A stretch of 64,000 bases of DNA from Actinopolyspora mzabensis (GTDB taxonomy: Bacteria > Actinomycetota > Actinomycetes > Mycobacteriales > Pseudonocardiaceae). A program made the translations under genes and the position numbers. The DNA lies in contig NZ_FNFM01000007.1 of the NCBI RefSeq assembly GCF_900101095.1, positions 124,001-188,000 on the forward strand, written 5' to 3'. The notes below the pieces were generated by a model that saw only the letters and a list, made by a program, of their open reading frames with translations, made no database searches and had not been told where the DNA came from. Below are positions 32,228 through 42,160 of this stretch, one piece after another. The stretch's first letter is position 1. Every line of letters starts with the position of its first letter.

Positions 32228-33499
32228 GTGGCAGCACCTGCGTCGGCAACAGCCGACACGAGCAGCGGCCCCGCATCGGCGGGAACGCCGCGTGCCCTCA
32301 GGAACGTGGTCTTCGTCGACGGCGTCCGCACGCCGTTCGGCAAGGCAGGCACCAAGGGCATCTACGCCGAGACCCGCGCGGACGATCTCATCGTCAAGGT
32401 CATCCGTGAACTGTTGCGTCGGAATCCCGACCTCCCCCCGGAACGGATCGACGAGGTCGCCATCGCCGCCACCACCCAGATCGGCGATCAGGGACTGACG
32501 ATCGGCAGGAACGCGGCCCTGCTCGCCGGACTGCCCAAATCCGTACCGGGTTTCGCGATCGACCGGATGTGCGCGGGCGCGATGACGGCCGTCACCAACA
32601 TCGCGGGGGGCATCGGGTTCGGCGGCTACGACATCGCCGTGGCGGGCGGGGTCGAGCACATGGGCAACCACCCCATGGGCGAGGGGGTGGACCCCAACCC
32701 TCGATTCGTTTCCGACAACCTGGTCGACTCCTCGGCACTGGTGATGGGCTCCACCGCCGAGAACCTGCACGACCGGTACCCGAACCTGACCAAGGAACGC
32801 ACCGACGCGTACGCCGCGCTCAGCCAGCAGCGCTACGAGGCGGCCGCGAAAGCGGGCAGGATCGGCGCGGACCTGGTCCCGGTGGCCACCCGCTCCAGCG
32901 AGTCCGGTTGGGGCCTGGCCACCGCCGACGAACCTCCCCGCCCCGGCACCACCGTGGAGTCCCTGGCGGGACTCAAGACTCCCTTCCGGCCGCACGGCCG
33001 GGTGACTCCGGGCAACTCCGCCGGCCTCAACGACGGTGCGACCGGCTGCGTGGTCGCCGACGAGGAGACCGCGCGCGGACTGGGGCTTCCCGTCGGGATG
33101 CGCATGGTCGGCTACTCCTTCGCCGGCGTGGAGCCCGAGGTCATGGGAGTGGGCCCGGTACCGGCCACCGAGAAGGCACTGCACCGGGCGGGGCTGTCCA
33201 TCGACGACATCGGGCTCTTCGAGATCAACGAGGCGTTCGCGGTCCAGGTACTGGCCTTCCTGGAGCACTTCGGAATCGCCGACGACGACCCCAGGATCAA
33301 CAAGTGGGGCGGGGCGATCGCCTGCGGGCACCCGCTGGCCTCTTCGGGCGTGCGGTTGATGACCCAGCTCTCCAGGCAGTTCGCCGAGCATCCGGAGGTC
33401 CGCTACGGCATCACCACCATGTGCGTCGGCTTCGGCATGGGCGGCACGGTGATCTGGGAGAACCCGAACCACGACGAGACCGCCGGGGGCGCCAAGTGA
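32228..33499 (+). CDS. fadA: Acetyl-CoA acyltransferase (thiolase) of the beta-oxidation complex
   Basis: Cleaves 3-ketoacyl-CoA with CoA in the last step of fatty-acid beta-oxidation. The 423-residue protein has the nucleophilic Cys115 in FAIDRMCAGAMTAVTNIAGG, the C-terminal His in ACGHPLASSGVRLMTQL, and the second catalytic Cys (about 399) in TTMCVGFGMGGTVIWE. The start is GTG at 32228 with AAGGAG upstream. Its stop overlaps the GTG of fadB by four bases (GTGA), so the two subunits are translationally coupled, as in the mycobacterial trifunctional enzyme pair. Confidence 0.96.
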   Translation: MAAPASATADTSSGPASAGTPRALRNVVFVDGVRTPFGKAGTKGIYAETRADDLIVKVIRELLRRNPDLPPERIDEVAIAATTQIGDQGLTIGRNAALLAGLPKSVPGFAIDRMCAGAMTAVTNIAGGIGFGGYDIAVAGGVEHMGNHPMGEGVDPNPRFVSDNLVDSSALVMGSTAENLHDRYPNLTKERTDAYAALSQQRYEAAAKAGRIGADLVPVATRSSESGWGLATADEPPRPGTTVESLAGLKTPFRPHGRVTPGNSAGLNDGATGCVVADEETARGLGLPVGMRMVGYSFAGVEPEVMGVGPVPATEKALHRAGLSIDDIGLFEINEAFAVQVLAFLEHFGIADDDPRINKWGGAIACGHPLASSGVRLMTQLSRQFAEHPEVRYGITTMCVGFGMGGTVIWENPNHDETAGGAK

Positions 33500-35604
33500 G
33501 CATCGACAGCGATTCCGCAGCACTGTTTCCCGACGAGGTCGTGACCCGCGCCCACACCCGGCTCGTCGAGGTCCCGGGACTGGACGGCAGGGTCGCGCTC
33601 GTCACCATCGACAACGGTCACGATCACACCAAGCCGTCCACCTTCGGTCCGGCCGGGCTCGCCTCGCTGGACTCCGCGCTGGACGAGGCGTTCGCGGCGG
33701 AACCGGCCGCCATCGCGGTGACCGGTAAGCCGTTCGTGTTCGCCGTAGGGGCCGACCTGTCCGGGATGGGCCAGCTCAGCGAACGGGAGTACGCGCACCG
33801 GATCGCCAAGGCGGGCCACGACGTGTTCCGGCGGCTGACCGAGTCCGAGATCCCCACCTTCGCCTTCGTCAACGGCGCGGCCCTGGGGGGCGGGCTCGAA
33901 CTGGCCCTCTCGTGCCACTACCGCACCGTGGCCGACAACGCGGGCGCGATCGCGTTCCCAGAGTGCTTCCTGGGACTGTTCCCGGGCTGGGGCGGGACCC
34001 AACTGCTGCCCAACCTGGTCGGCGCGGACCAGGCGGTAACCGTGATCCTGGAGAACTCGCTCAACCAGAACAAGATGCTCAACCCCGGCAAGGCCACCGG
34101 CATGGGCATCTTCGACATCCAGCTCGAATCTCCCGACTTCCTGGAGGAGTCGCTGCGCTGGGCCGTGCGGGTGGTCAACGGATCCAGCACCGTGCAGCGC
34201 GCCGAGATCGACCGCGGCCAGGGCTGGGACGACGCGATCACTCGTGCGAAGGAGATCGCGGCGAGCAAGACGCACGGCGCCTCACCGGGCGTGAACAAGG
34301 CCGTCGAGCTGCTCGAACTCGCCAGGAACAACGACCTCGACGCCGGTTACGCGGCCGAGACCGAAGCACTCGCCGACGCGCTGATGACCGACGAGCTGCG
34401 TGCCGGGCTCTACGCCTTCGACCTCACGCAGAAGCGGGCGAAGAAGCCGGCCGGAGCACCGGACAAGTCCCTGGCCAACGACGTCAACAAGGTGGGCGTC
34501 GTCGGCGCGGGGCTGATGGCCGGGCAACTGGCGCTGCTGTTCGCACGCCGCCTGGAGGTGCCGGTGGTACTCACCGACATCGACCAGGGACGCATCGACA
34601 AGGGCGTGGCCTACGTGCACGGCGAGATCGACAAGCTCGGCGCGAAGGGGCGACTCTCCTCCGACGGAGTGAACCGGCTCAAGGCGCTGGTCACCGGTTC
34701 GCTGGACAAGAGCGCCTTCGCCGACGCCGACTTCGTCATCGAGGCCGTGTTCGAGGAGATGTCGGTCAAGCAGCAGGTGTTCGGCGAGTTGGAGCAGCAC
34801 GTCTCACCGGAGACGGTGCTGGCCACCAACACCTCCTCGCTCTCGGTCGGCGAGATGGGCGCGAAGCTCGCCCATCCGGAACGGGTGGTCGGCTTCCACT
34901 TCTTCAACCCCGTCGCGGTACTGCCGCTGCTGGAGATCGTGCGCGGCGAGCGGACCGACGACACCACGCTGGCCACGGCCTTCACGGTCGGCAAGAAGCT
35001 CAAGAAGTCCTGCGTGCTGACCGCCGACACACCCGCCTTCGTGGTCAACCGGCTACTGACCCGTTTCCTCGGCGAGGTCATCGCCTCGGTCGACGAGGGA
35101 ACCCCCTTCGAGGTGGCCGACCGGGCGCTGAACCCGCTGGGGCTGCCGATGAGTCCGATGGTGCTGCTGCAGCTGGTCGGTCCCGCGATCGCACAGCACG
35201 TCAACGAGACCATGCACGCCGCCTACCCGGACCGGTTCGGTCTCAGCGACAACCTGCGGCGGTTCGTCGACGCGGGCAAGACGGGCGTGTGGACCACCGA
35301 CGAGGCGGGCAACCAGATCGTCGACCCCGAGGTCGCCGAGCTGTGGCAGCAGGGCGACGAACCGCTCTCCGAGGAGCAGGTCCGTGACCGCGCGCTGCGC
35401 GCGTTGGCGGAAGAGGCGCGGATCATGCTGGACGAGGACGTCGTCGTCGAGGCCGCGGATCTCGATCTGTGCATGCTCCTCGGGGCGGGATGGCCGTTCT
35501 GGCTGGGCGGCATCACCCCCTACCTGGACCGCTCGGGTTACTCCGAGCTGGTCAACGGCAAGCGCTTCCACCAACCCGGGGTAGCCAGCCTGCCCAGCAG
35601 CTGA
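33496..35604 (+). CDS. fadB: 3-hydroxyacyl-CoA dehydrogenase/enoyl-CoA hydratase, multifunctional FadB
   Basis: A 702-residue bifunctional beta-oxidation subunit. The N-terminal crotonase half includes FAVGADLSGMGQLSEREYAH, FVNGAALGGGLELALSCHYR and the second catalytic Glu in AFPECFLGLFPGWGGTQLLP. The dehydrogenase half begins with the NAD motif VGVVGAGLMAGQLALLFARR near residue 333, with TNTSSLSVGEMG, VVGFHFFNPVAVLPLLEIVR and two C-terminal domains. It pairs with fadA as an alpha2beta2 complex. A long open frame upstream in the same phase is an artefact antisense to nothing and overlaps fadA. A strong terminator follows. Confidence 0.96.
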   Translation: MSIDSDSAALFPDEVVTRAHTRLVEVPGLDGRVALVTIDNGHDHTKPSTFGPAGLASLDSALDEAFAAEPAAIAVTGKPFVFAVGADLSGMGQLSEREYAHRIAKAGHDVFRRLTESEIPTFAFVNGAALGGGLELALSCHYRTVADNAGAIAFPECFLGLFPGWGGTQLLPNLVGADQAVTVILENSLNQNKMLNPGKATGMGIFDIQLESPDFLEESLRWAVRVVNGSSTVQRAEIDRGQGWDDAITRAKEIAASKTHGASPGVNKAVELLELARNNDLDAGYAAETEALADALMTDELRAGLYAFDLTQKRAKKPAGAPDKSLANDVNKVGVVGAGLMAGQLALLFARRLEVPVVLTDIDQGRIDKGVAYVHGEIDKLGAKGRLSSDGVNRLKALVTGSLDKSAFADADFVIEAVFEEMSVKQQVFGELEQHVSPETVLATNTSSLSVGEMGAKLAHPERVVGFHFFNPVAVLPLLEIVRGERTDDTTLATAFTVGKKLKKSCVLTADTPAFVVNRLLTRFLGEVIASVDEGTPFEVADRALNPLGLPMSPMVLLQLVGPAIAQHVNETMHAAYPDRFGLSDNLRRFVDAGKTGVWTTDEAGNQIVDPEVAELWQQGDEPLSEEQVRDRALRALAEEARIMLDEDVVVEAADLDLCMLLGAGWPFWLGGITPYLDRSGYSELVNGKRFHQPGVASLPSS

Positions 35605-35654
35605 GCGATCGCTCCGGAAGTCCGGTTGGTAATCACGGAGTGACCGGTGCTCGA

Positions 35655-35684
35655 GGGCCGGGACGGTACCCACCGTCCCGGCCC
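35655..35684 (+). terminator. Terminator of the fadAB operon
   Basis: A perfect 12-bp stem (GGGCCGGGACGG, 35655-35666; complement 35673-35684) with a 6-base loop is followed by TTCT, 51 bases after the fadB stop. The remaining bases to 35904 contain no gene. Confidence 0.8.
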
Positions 35685-35904
35685 TTCTGGTGTGGCGCGG
35701 TCCGCGACACCCGAGCGGAGAAGGCGTTCCGCACGGATTCCTCGGAGCCCGTGCCGGTTCGAGCCCCGCGACGGCGCCCGCGTGGGTATCCTCGGAGCAC
35801 CGCTGTCCCCGGCGCACAGCTGCTCCCGGAGCACGGCGAATCGCACGCACGGCGGCTCGCCGGTCGTGGCATGATGGATCACGAACGAGGTGAGGTGATG
35901 CTCG

Positions 35905-36483
35905 GTGACCGCGCTTGTACAGCACGAGATCGGCCCGTTCACGATCGACGACTGGCACGCGCTGCCCGCCCGCGCCGACGGATCGCGCCTGGAACTGCTC
36001 GAGGGGTACTGGCTGGTGACGCCACCACCGAGCGGCCCGCATCAGTGGGCCGAGAAACAGCTCGTGAACTTGCTCGACAGGGCTATCGCGTCCACGCCGA
36101 ACGCGCTGTACGCGGTGGGTGGCATCGGCGTGGAGAGCGGCACCGAGCGGCGGACGGCGCTGATCCCGGACTTCGTGGTGCTGGACACCGCTCCCCTCGG
36201 TAACTCGTTCGGCGCCGAGCACGTACGGCTCGCCGGAGAGATCTGGTCACCCGGCAACACCGCACGGGAACAGCGCGACAAGCTGGACGCCTGCGCCGAG
36301 GCGGGCATCCCGTTCTTCTGGAGCGTTGCCCAGGACGGTCGCGGGCCGACCGAGCTGGTGGCATACCGGTTGGACGAGGGACGGTACGCCCCCGCCACAT
36401 CGGTGCGCCTGGGTGACGGACCGGTACACCTCGAGGAATCACCCGCACCACTGGAACTGGACATCGCCACCCTCCGGCTCTGA
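35905..36483 (+). CDS. Uma2 family (DUF820) restriction-endonuclease-fold protein
   Basis: A 192-residue protein with the PD-(D/E)XK-like Uma2 fold, common in multicopy form in actinobacteria and cyanobacteria. Segments: FTIDDWHALPARADGSRLEL with LLEGYWLVTPPPSGPHQWAE, then ALIPDFVVLDTAPL (Asp), and GEIWSPGNTAREQRDKLDACAEAGIPFFWSV with the conserved E...K pattern. GTG at 35905 is preceded by GAGGTGATGCT. No partner gene is adjacent. Nuclease activity is presumed from fold; physiological role is unknown. Confidence 0.88.
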   Translation: MTALVQHEIGPFTIDDWHALPARADGSRLELLEGYWLVTPPPSGPHQWAEKQLVNLLDRAIASTPNALYAVGGIGVESGTERRTALIPDFVVLDTAPLGNSFGAEHVRLAGEIWSPGNTAREQRDKLDACAEAGIPFFWSVAQDGRGPTELVAYRLDEGRYAPATSVRLGDGPVHLEESPAPLELDIATLRL

Positions 36484-36541
36484 GGAAGCCACACAGCGGT
36501 GCTCTCGCCGGTGGGGAGTTTCCGGGACGGTTTCGCGGAGC

Positions 36542-37717
36542 TCACCGCGCTGCTGGCAGCCACACGGTCACCGAGAGCCCGCCGCCCGGAACCGGACACG
36601 CCGAGACGGTGCCACCGTGCGCGCTCGCCGCGGCTCGCACGATGGACAGGCCGAGCCCCGCGCCCGTGCGGGCGGTGCGTTCCGCTCCTGCCCGTCGGAA
36701 CGGTTCGAACAACCCGTCCACCCGCTCCGAGGAGACCTCGGTCCCGGACGAGGAAACCGTCAACGAGGTCCACTCCCCCGAAACAGCGGTGACGACGTCG
36801 ATCCAGCCGCCCTCGGCGTTGTAGCGCACCGCGTTCTCCAGCAGGTTGCCCGCCACTCGTTCCAGCAACGCCGGATCACCCATCGCGAAGGCCGGGGCAG
36901 GGCTGAGCTCCGTACGCAGCCCGGACGCGCACGTCTGCTCCTCCAACGGCCGCAACGCGCCACGTGCCAACTCGGTTAGATCGACCGGCTCACGACTCGG
37001 CAGCTCGGCCCCCTCGGTACGGGCGAGCAGCAGCAACGATTCGACGAGTCGCTGCGATTTCGCCGTCGCATCGCGCACCACTCCGGCCATCCGGCGCAGC
37101 TCGGCCGCGTCGGCGTTCGGATCGGACAGGGTGACGTCGAGTTCGGTGCGGATCACCGACAGCGGCGTGCGCAGCTCGTGGCTGGCATTGGCCACGAAAC
37201 GGTGCTGGGACTCGAACGCGCTCTGCAACCGGTCCAGCATTCCGTCGAAGGTTTCGGCCAGCTCCGCGACCTCGTCCCGGGGGCCCCGCAACCCGATCCG
37301 CTCCCCCAGCGATCGTGCGGAAAGCCTGCGTGCGGTGCCGGTGACCGAGTGCAGTGGCCGCAGCACCCTGCCGCACACGGTCCACGCAGACACCGCGGCC
37401 GCCAGCACGACGGCCACGAAGGCTACCCCGCCGACCAGCAGCACCCGCTCCCGCGCCCGAGCACGCAGCGCCTCGGCGAGTTCACCCGCGGAGACCGGCA
37501 CGCCGTCCACCCGCACCGTACTTCCGGGAGGCATGCGCGGTACGGCGGCCACCACGTCGCCGACCAACAACCAGCCGAGCCACAACAACAGACCGCTGAC
37601 CAGTGCGACCAGCACGGTCGACAGCAGCGTCAGCCGCACCCGCAGTCCGGGTCCGCGCCGCGCGGGTGCTTCGGCGGGCGCGGGACGTTCCACCGAACGA
37701 GCCCGGAACAGCATCAC
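36542..37717 (-). CDS. Sensor histidine kinase (HAMP, HisKA, HATPase)
   Basis: A 391-residue membrane kinase. Two transmembrane helices (about residues 27-54, LTLLSTVLVALVSGLLLWLG; and 93-113, LLVGGVAFVAVVLAAAVSAW) flank a short ~40-residue periplasmic loop. A HAMP linker follows (RPLHSVTGTARRLSARSLGE). The phosphoacceptor His is in FVANASHELRTPLSVIRTEL; the N box is LLENAVRYNAEG and the G2 region GAGLGLSIVRAAASAHGG. The central ATP-lid G1 motif is weak (SSSGTEVSSERVDGLFEPF in place of D-x-G-x-G). The start overlaps the response regulator stop (GTG 37717 or ATG 37714). Confidence 0.93.
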   Translation of the reverse strand: MMLFRARSVERPAPAEAPARRGPGLRVRLTLLSTVLVALVSGLLLWLGWLLVGDVVAAVPRMPPGSTVRVDGVPVSAGELAEALRARARERVLLVGGVAFVAVVLAAAVSAWTVCGRVLRPLHSVTGTARRLSARSLGERIGLRGPRDEVAELAETFDGMLDRLQSAFESQHRFVANASHELRTPLSVIRTELDVTLSDPNADAAELRRMAGVVRDATAKSQRLVESLLLLARTEGAELPSREPVDLTELARGALRPLEEQTCASGLRTELSPAPAFAMGDPALLERVAGNLLENAVRYNAEGGWIDVVTAVSGEWTSLTVSSSGTEVSSERVDGLFEPFRRAGAERTARTGAGLGLSIVRAAASAHGGTVSACPVPGGGLSVTVWLPAAR

Positions 37718-38430
37718 TTCTCGCCGGCACCGGAGACTTCAGCGTCCGTGTCGGACGAGGTCCCCGAGCCGGCGGAGGGCACGCGGTAACCGGAACCGAC
37801 CACCGTGTCGATGACGCCCGGGTCACCGAGCTTCTTCCGCAATGTCATAACGGTCACTCGCACGGTGGTGGTGAACGGATCGGCGTACTCGTCCCACACC
37901 CGTTCCAGCAGTTCCTCGGAACTGACCACGGCGCCGCGCGCGGCGAGCAGCACCTGCAGCACCCCGAACTCCTTGCGGGTCAGATCCACCTCGCCACCGC
38001 TCCTGCTGACCCGCATCCTGGCGGAGTCCAGTTCGAGATCGTGCGCGGTCAGCAACGGCGGTGTGGCGGGTGTGGAACGCCTGCCCAGCGCGCGCACCCT
38101 GGCCACGAGCTCGTCGAACGCGAACGGCTTCGCGAGGTAGTCGTCGGCACCGAGCGAGAGCCCCTCGACGCGGTCGGCCACCGTGCCGCTCGCGGTGAGC
38201 ATCAGAACCCTGGTGAGCTCCTCGGAGGCGACCAACTCGGCGCACAGCCGGTCACCGGACAACGAGGGCAGATCACGATCCAGCACCACCACGTCGTAGC
38301 GAGTGACCGCGACCTTCTCCTGAGCGTCGAGGCCGTCGTAGGTCACGTCCACGGCAAGCCCTTCCCGCTTCAGCCCACGCGCGATCGCGTCGGCGAGCGG
38401 CTGTTCGTCCTCCACCACAAGGATCCGCAC
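37714..38430 (-). CDS. Response regulator, OmpR family
   Basis: A 238-residue two-component regulator. The receiver starts MRILVVEDEQPLADAIARGL, with phosphoacceptor Asp in YDVVVLDRDLPSLSGDRL, Thr in VLMLTASGT and Lys in DDYLAKPFAFDELVARVRAL. The C-terminal winged helix is VDLTRKEFGVLQVLLAARGA, then RTTVRVTVMTLRKKLGD-like sequence and the final VVGSGYRVPSAG. GTG at 38430 is the likely start (the frame also opens at 38451). It is upstream of, and overlaps, the histidine kinase gene. The stimulus is unknown. Confidence 0.93.
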   Translation of the reverse strand: MRILVVEDEQPLADAIARGLKREGLAVDVTYDGLDAQEKVAVTRYDVVVLDRDLPSLSGDRLCAELVASEELTRVLMLTASGTVADRVEGLSLGADDYLAKPFAFDELVARVRALGRRSTPATPPLLTAHDLELDSARMRVSRSGGEVDLTRKEFGVLQVLLAARGAVVSSEELLERVWDEYADPFTTTVRVTVMTLRKKLGDPGVIDTVVGSGYRVPSAGSGTSSDTDAEVSGAGEK

Positions 38431-38481
38431 GTGTTCACCGTGCCACAGCACGGCCGTTCCGGACGATCAGGGAGCGCGGGA

Positions 38482-40425
38482 TCACTCGGCTCGCGGCGTG
38501 TCCAGATCGGTGGTGATACCGGTCTCGTCCTCGTCCAACTGCCCTTCGAGTCGGTCGGCCACCCACTCGGTGATCCGGCGAGCCACGTCCTGCTCGGTGA
38601 GTCCGAGTTCGGCGAGCACCTCACCACGCGAGGCGTGTTCCAGAAAACGATTCGGAATCGCGAGGTCCCGCAGCGGGACGTCGATGTCCGCGTCACGCAT
38701 GGCGGCCGCCAACGACCACCCGAAACCACCGTGCCGACCGCAGTCCTCGAGCGTGACGACGAGCCGGTGGTACCGGGCCATCTCGAGCACGGCCCCCGGA
38801 ACGGGAACCACCCAGCGCGGATCCACCACGGTCACACCGATCCCCTGTGCGGAGAGTCGTTCCGCGGCGGCGACGGCGAGCTCCCCGAACGCGCCGACCG
38901 CGCTCAACAGCACGTCCCGTTCCTCGTGTTCCGCCGGGCGACGCAGCACGTCGACACCCTCGACCCGTTCGAGGGCGGGAACCTCGTCGATGACCGTTCC
39001 CTTCGAGAACCGCACCACGGTGGGGCCGTCCTCCACCGCGACCGCCTCCCGAAGCTCCTCACGCAGCGTCGCCGCATCGCGCGGGGCAGCGACCCGAATC
39101 CCCGGGATCATCCCCAGGACGGAGAGGTCCCACATGCCGTTGTGGCTCGGCCCGTCGTCACCGGTGACGCCTGAGCGGTCCAGGGTCACCGTCACCGGCT
39201 GCCGATGCAGCGCCACGTCCATGAGCAACTGGTCGAACGCGCGGTTGAGAAACGTCGAGTACACCGCGAACACCGGATGCAGGCCGCCCATCGCCATCCC
39301 CGCGGCCGAGGTCATGGCGTGCTGCTCGGCGATGCCCACGTCCACGCAGCGCGCTGGGTAGTTCCGGGCGAACTTGTCCAGACCGGTGGGCCCGAGCATG
39401 GCACCGGTGATCGCGACGATGTCGTCGCGCTCCCCACCGATACGGACGAGCTCGTCCGAGAACACGTTGGTCCAGCTGGTCGCGGTGGGCCCGGTGGGGG
39501 CGCCCGTGGCCGGGTCCATGACCTTGACCTGGTGCATCTGGTCGGCCTCGTGGTTCTCGGCGGGCGCGAAGCCGTTGCCCTTCTGCGTGACAGCGTGCAC
39601 GATCACCGGGCCGCCGAACGTCTTGGCCATCCCCAACGCGTAGTCCAGCGCCTTGAGGTCGTGCCCGTCCACCGGCCCCAGGTACTTGATCCCGAGGTCG
39701 GAGAACATCACCTGTGGGCTCAGCGCGTCCTTGATGCCCCGCTTGGCCGCGTGCAGCCCGGTGTAGAGCGGCCGCCCCACCACCGGGAGACTGCGCACGG
39801 TACGACGCCCGTTCTCCAACGCCCGCTCGTAGCCGGGACGCAACCGCAACGAGGCCAGGTGCTCGGCCAGCCCGCCGATCGTGGGGGCGTAGGAACGCCC
39901 GTTGTCGTTGACCACGATCACCAGCGGGCGTTCCTGATCGGCCGCGATGTTGTTGAGGGCCTCCCAGCACATGCCTCCGGTCAGCGCCCCGTCGCCGACG
40001 ACGGCGACGACGTGGCGGTCGGAGTCGCTCAGCTGGATCGCCCGTGCCAGACCGTCGGCATAGGACAACGAGGTGGAGGCGTGACTGTTCTCGACCAGGT
40101 CGTGCTCGCTCTCGGCCCTCGAGGGGTAACCGGACAGCCCGTCGCGTTTTCGCAGCCGGTCGAAACCCTGCTGCCTGCCGGTGAGCATCTTGTGCACGTA
40201 GGACTGGTGCCCCGTGTCAAACACGATGGGGTCGCGCGGTGAGTCGAACGCACGGTGCAACGCCAGGGTCAGCTCGACCGCACCGAGATTCGGCCCGAGG
40301 TGCCCACCGGTACGCGATACCTTCTCGATCAAGAAGGATCTGATCTCGGCGGCGAGCTCGACCAACTCACCGTGCTCCAGGCGCTGGACATCGGCCGGGC
40401 TGTGCACGGACTCCAGCAGCGTCAC
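38482..40425 (-). CDS. dxs: 1-deoxy-D-xylulose-5-phosphate synthase
   Basis: A thiamine-diphosphate enzyme joining pyruvate and glyceraldehyde 3-phosphate in the first step of the MEP isoprenoid pathway. The 647-residue protein has the catalytic His region [16 protein letters not shown], the TPP-binding [38 protein letters not shown], the transketolase domain with [16 protein letters not shown] and [20 protein letters not shown], and a C-terminal domain. GTG at 40425 follows GAGGTGGAGC. The upstream 278 bases carry striking inverted and direct repeats that may regulate it. Confidence 0.97.
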   Translation of the reverse strand: MTLLESVHSPADVQRLEHGELVELAAEIRSFLIEKVSRTGGHLGPNLGAVELTLALHRAFDSPRDPIVFDTGHQSYVHKMLTGRQQGFDRLRKRDGLSGYPSRAESEHDLVENSHASTSLSYADGLARAIQLSDSDRHVVAVVGDGALTGGMCWEALNNIAADQERPLVIVVNDNGRSYAPTIGGLAEHLASLRLRPGYERALENGRRTVRSLPVVGRPLYTGLHAAKRGIKDALSPQVMFSDLGIKYLGPVDGHDLKALDYALGMAKTFGGPVIVHAVTQKGNGFAPAENHEADQMHQVKVMDPATGAPTGPTATSWTNVFSDELVRIGGERDDIVAITGAMLGPTGLDKFARNYPARCVDVGIAEQHAMTSAAGMAMGGLHPVFAVYSTFLNRAFDQLLMDVALHRQPVTVTLDRSGVTGDDGPSHNGMWDLSVLGMIPGIRVAAPRDAATLREELREAVAVEDGPTVVRFSKGTVIDEVPALERVEGVDVLRRPAEHEERDVLLSAVGAFGELAVAAAERLSAQGIGVTVVDPRWVVPVPGAVLEMARYHRLVVTLEDCGRHGGFGWSLAAAMRDADIDVPLRDLAIPNRFLEHASRGEVLAELGLTEQDVARRITEWVADRLEGQLDEDETGITTDLDTPRAE

Positions 40426-40575
40426 CGCTCCACCTCGCTCGTCGTGACCGACTACAGGTCTCGGGGCACGGACACGACTCCCGTTCGCGGAGCGGCCCGT
40501 CTCCCACGGCACGCGGCTCCCGTTCCGGGAACCGCGCTTCGAACTTTCACTTCGCACATCACGTGCCTGTCGTGA

Positions 40576-40640
40576 TGTATTACATCGTCACGTGTTTCAG
40601 GGTCATGCACTACGGGGTCATGTAATACAGGGTCACCACG
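40576..40640. promoter_or_regulatory. Repeat-rich regulatory region upstream of dxs
   Basis: TGTATTACAT (40576-40585) has its exact reverse complement ATGTAATACA at 40620-40629. The first copy is itself inside a near-palindrome (GTGATGTATTACATC). Two 16-bp direct repeats, GGGTCATGCACTACGG and GGGTCATGTAATACAG, cover about 40600-40631, followed by a third partial GGTCA. The region is 150-215 bases before the dxs start and is AT-richer than its surroundings. A multi-site operator is likely; the binding factor is not evident. Confidence 0.55.
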
Positions 40641-40703
40641 CGACTTCGCCAGTCTACGGAGCCACGAACGACGTGGTTCCACAAGGCGTAGTGACGCGCT
40701 GAC

Positions 40704-41963
40704 TCACGAGTTCCGTTCAGTGTCCTCCAACAGAGCGATGCATTCCACGTGCTGTGTCATGGGGAAGGCGTCGAAGGCCTCCAACCGCCTCAACCGGTAA
40801 CCCCGCTCCCGAAAGAGCCCGACGTCGCGTGCCAGGGAAGCGGGATCGCAGGCGACGTGGACGATCCGGCCCGGCCGTGCGCGGGTGATCGCGTCCACCA
40901 CCCCGCTGCCCGCTCCCTTGCGCGGCGGATCGAGCACCACCACGTGGGGGGCGGGCACGGTCGGATCGGTAACCACGCGCTCCACCCGGCCGGAGCGCAC
41001 CCGCACCTGCGGCAGATCGGCCAGGTTGGCCTCGGCGTCGCGCACCGCCGACTCCCCGGACTCGACGAGCAGCACGTCACCGTTCGGGCCGGCCTGGTTC
41101 CCGAGCACGGCCGCGAACAGTCCGACACCGCCGTAGAGGTCCCATGCCCGGCCACCGGGAGGGACGTCGGCCATCCGGGCGACGACTTCGGCGAACCGGT
41201 CGGCGGCCTCGGGGTGCACCTGCCAGAACCCCTCCGAACGGACACCCCACTCCCGCCCCAGCGCGGTCTGGTGAGCGATCCCCGTTCCCCGTACCTTCCG
41301 AGCGGCCCGGGTGGGGCGGCCGCCGCCGCGACCGGAGCGCCGGGGCCGGACCGAGTGCTCGGTCACGTGCACCTCCCCCGAATCGTCCCTGGTGACGGCA
41401 ACCTCGGCCCCCGGGTTCCAGGAACGGGAAACGACATCGTCGAGTGCGCCCTCCACCGTGATCGGGCAGTCCCGAACCGGTATCACCCGGTGACTGCGGT
41501 GCGCACGAAAGCCAACCGCGCCGTCGTCGTCCACCGCCAACCGGACACGGCTGCGCCAGCGCAGCGGACCACCCGGCAGCGGTAACACCTCGACCGGGTA
41601 CTCGACCCCGGCCAGTCTGGTGAGTTGCTCGGCCACCACGGCGGCCTTCAGTTCCCGCTGAACGGCGGGGTCGACGTGCTGCCAGTCACAGCCACCGCAA
41701 CGATCGGTTCCGCGTGAGATGTCGGCCAACGGACAGGGCGGTTCCACCCGGCCGGGAGCGGCTTCGATCACCGACACGGCATCGGCCCGGCAGAACCCAC
41801 CACCACGGTCCTCGGTCACCAACGCGTCCACGGTCTCCCCGGGCAGGGTGTGCCGCACGAACACGACCCGACTCTCGTACCTGGCGACGCAGTGCCCGCC
41901 GTGGGCCACCGCACCGATCTCGAGACGAAGCCGTCGTCCCGTCCAGTCCGGTTTGTCATTCAC
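40704..41963 (-). CDS. TRAM-domain class I SAM-dependent RNA methyltransferase (RlmD/TrmA-like)
   Basis: A 419-residue 5-methyluridine-type RNA methyltransferase. An N-terminal TRAM domain (LRLEIGAVAHGGHCVARYES, VVFVRHTLPGETV) precedes the iron-sulfur cysteines Cys77, Cys89, Cys92 (RCGGCDWQH) and a fourth near 165 (VRDCPITVEG). The SAM site includes AWDLYGGVGLFAAVLG, then VVVLDPPRKGAGSGVV. The catalytic Cys is in HVACDPASLARDV, and MTQHVECIALLE closes the domain. The start is GTG at 41963. The RNA target (rRNA or tRNA) cannot be assigned. The same gene neighbours the APC permease and trkA genes in mycobacteria. Confidence 0.93.
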   Translation of the reverse strand: MNDKPDWTGRRLRLEIGAVAHGGHCVARYESRVVFVRHTLPGETVDALVTEDRGGGFCRADAVSVIEAAPGRVEPPCPLADISRGTDRCGGCDWQHVDPAVQRELKAAVVAEQLTRLAGVEYPVEVLPLPGGPLRWRSRVRLAVDDDGAVGFRAHRSHRVIPVRDCPITVEGALDDVVSRSWNPGAEVAVTRDDSGEVHVTEHSVRPRRSGRGGGRPTRAARKVRGTGIAHQTALGREWGVRSEGFWQVHPEAADRFAEVVARMADVPPGGRAWDLYGGVGLFAAVLGNQAGPNGDVLLVESGESAVRDAEANLADLPQVRVRSGRVERVVTDPTVPAPHVVVLDPPRKGAGSGVVDAITRARPGRIVHVACDPASLARDVGLFRERGYRLRRLEAFDAFPMTQHVECIALLEDTERNS

Positions 41964-42160
41964 CAGTTCTCACGCCTCCAATCGACGGTGGCTTCCGGCG
42001 GACCAGCGGCGCGGAAACCGATGCGGCGACAGTAGCGACGGCCTGCCATGAGCCGCGGCGGCCCAAACCCGGACGCAGCGGCGCGGAGGCGGACACATCG
42101 AGCAGCGAACCTCGATGAGTGGAGGTACCGAACCGGCACGGACATGCGTCGGGGCGGGGA

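Noticed and set aside
32569-35604. A 1011-codon open frame spanning fadA and fadB
   Set aside because: Its first ~310 codons overlap fadA in another frame and are Arg/Gly-rich low-complexity; the real FadB starts at the GTG overlapping the fadA stop (33496).
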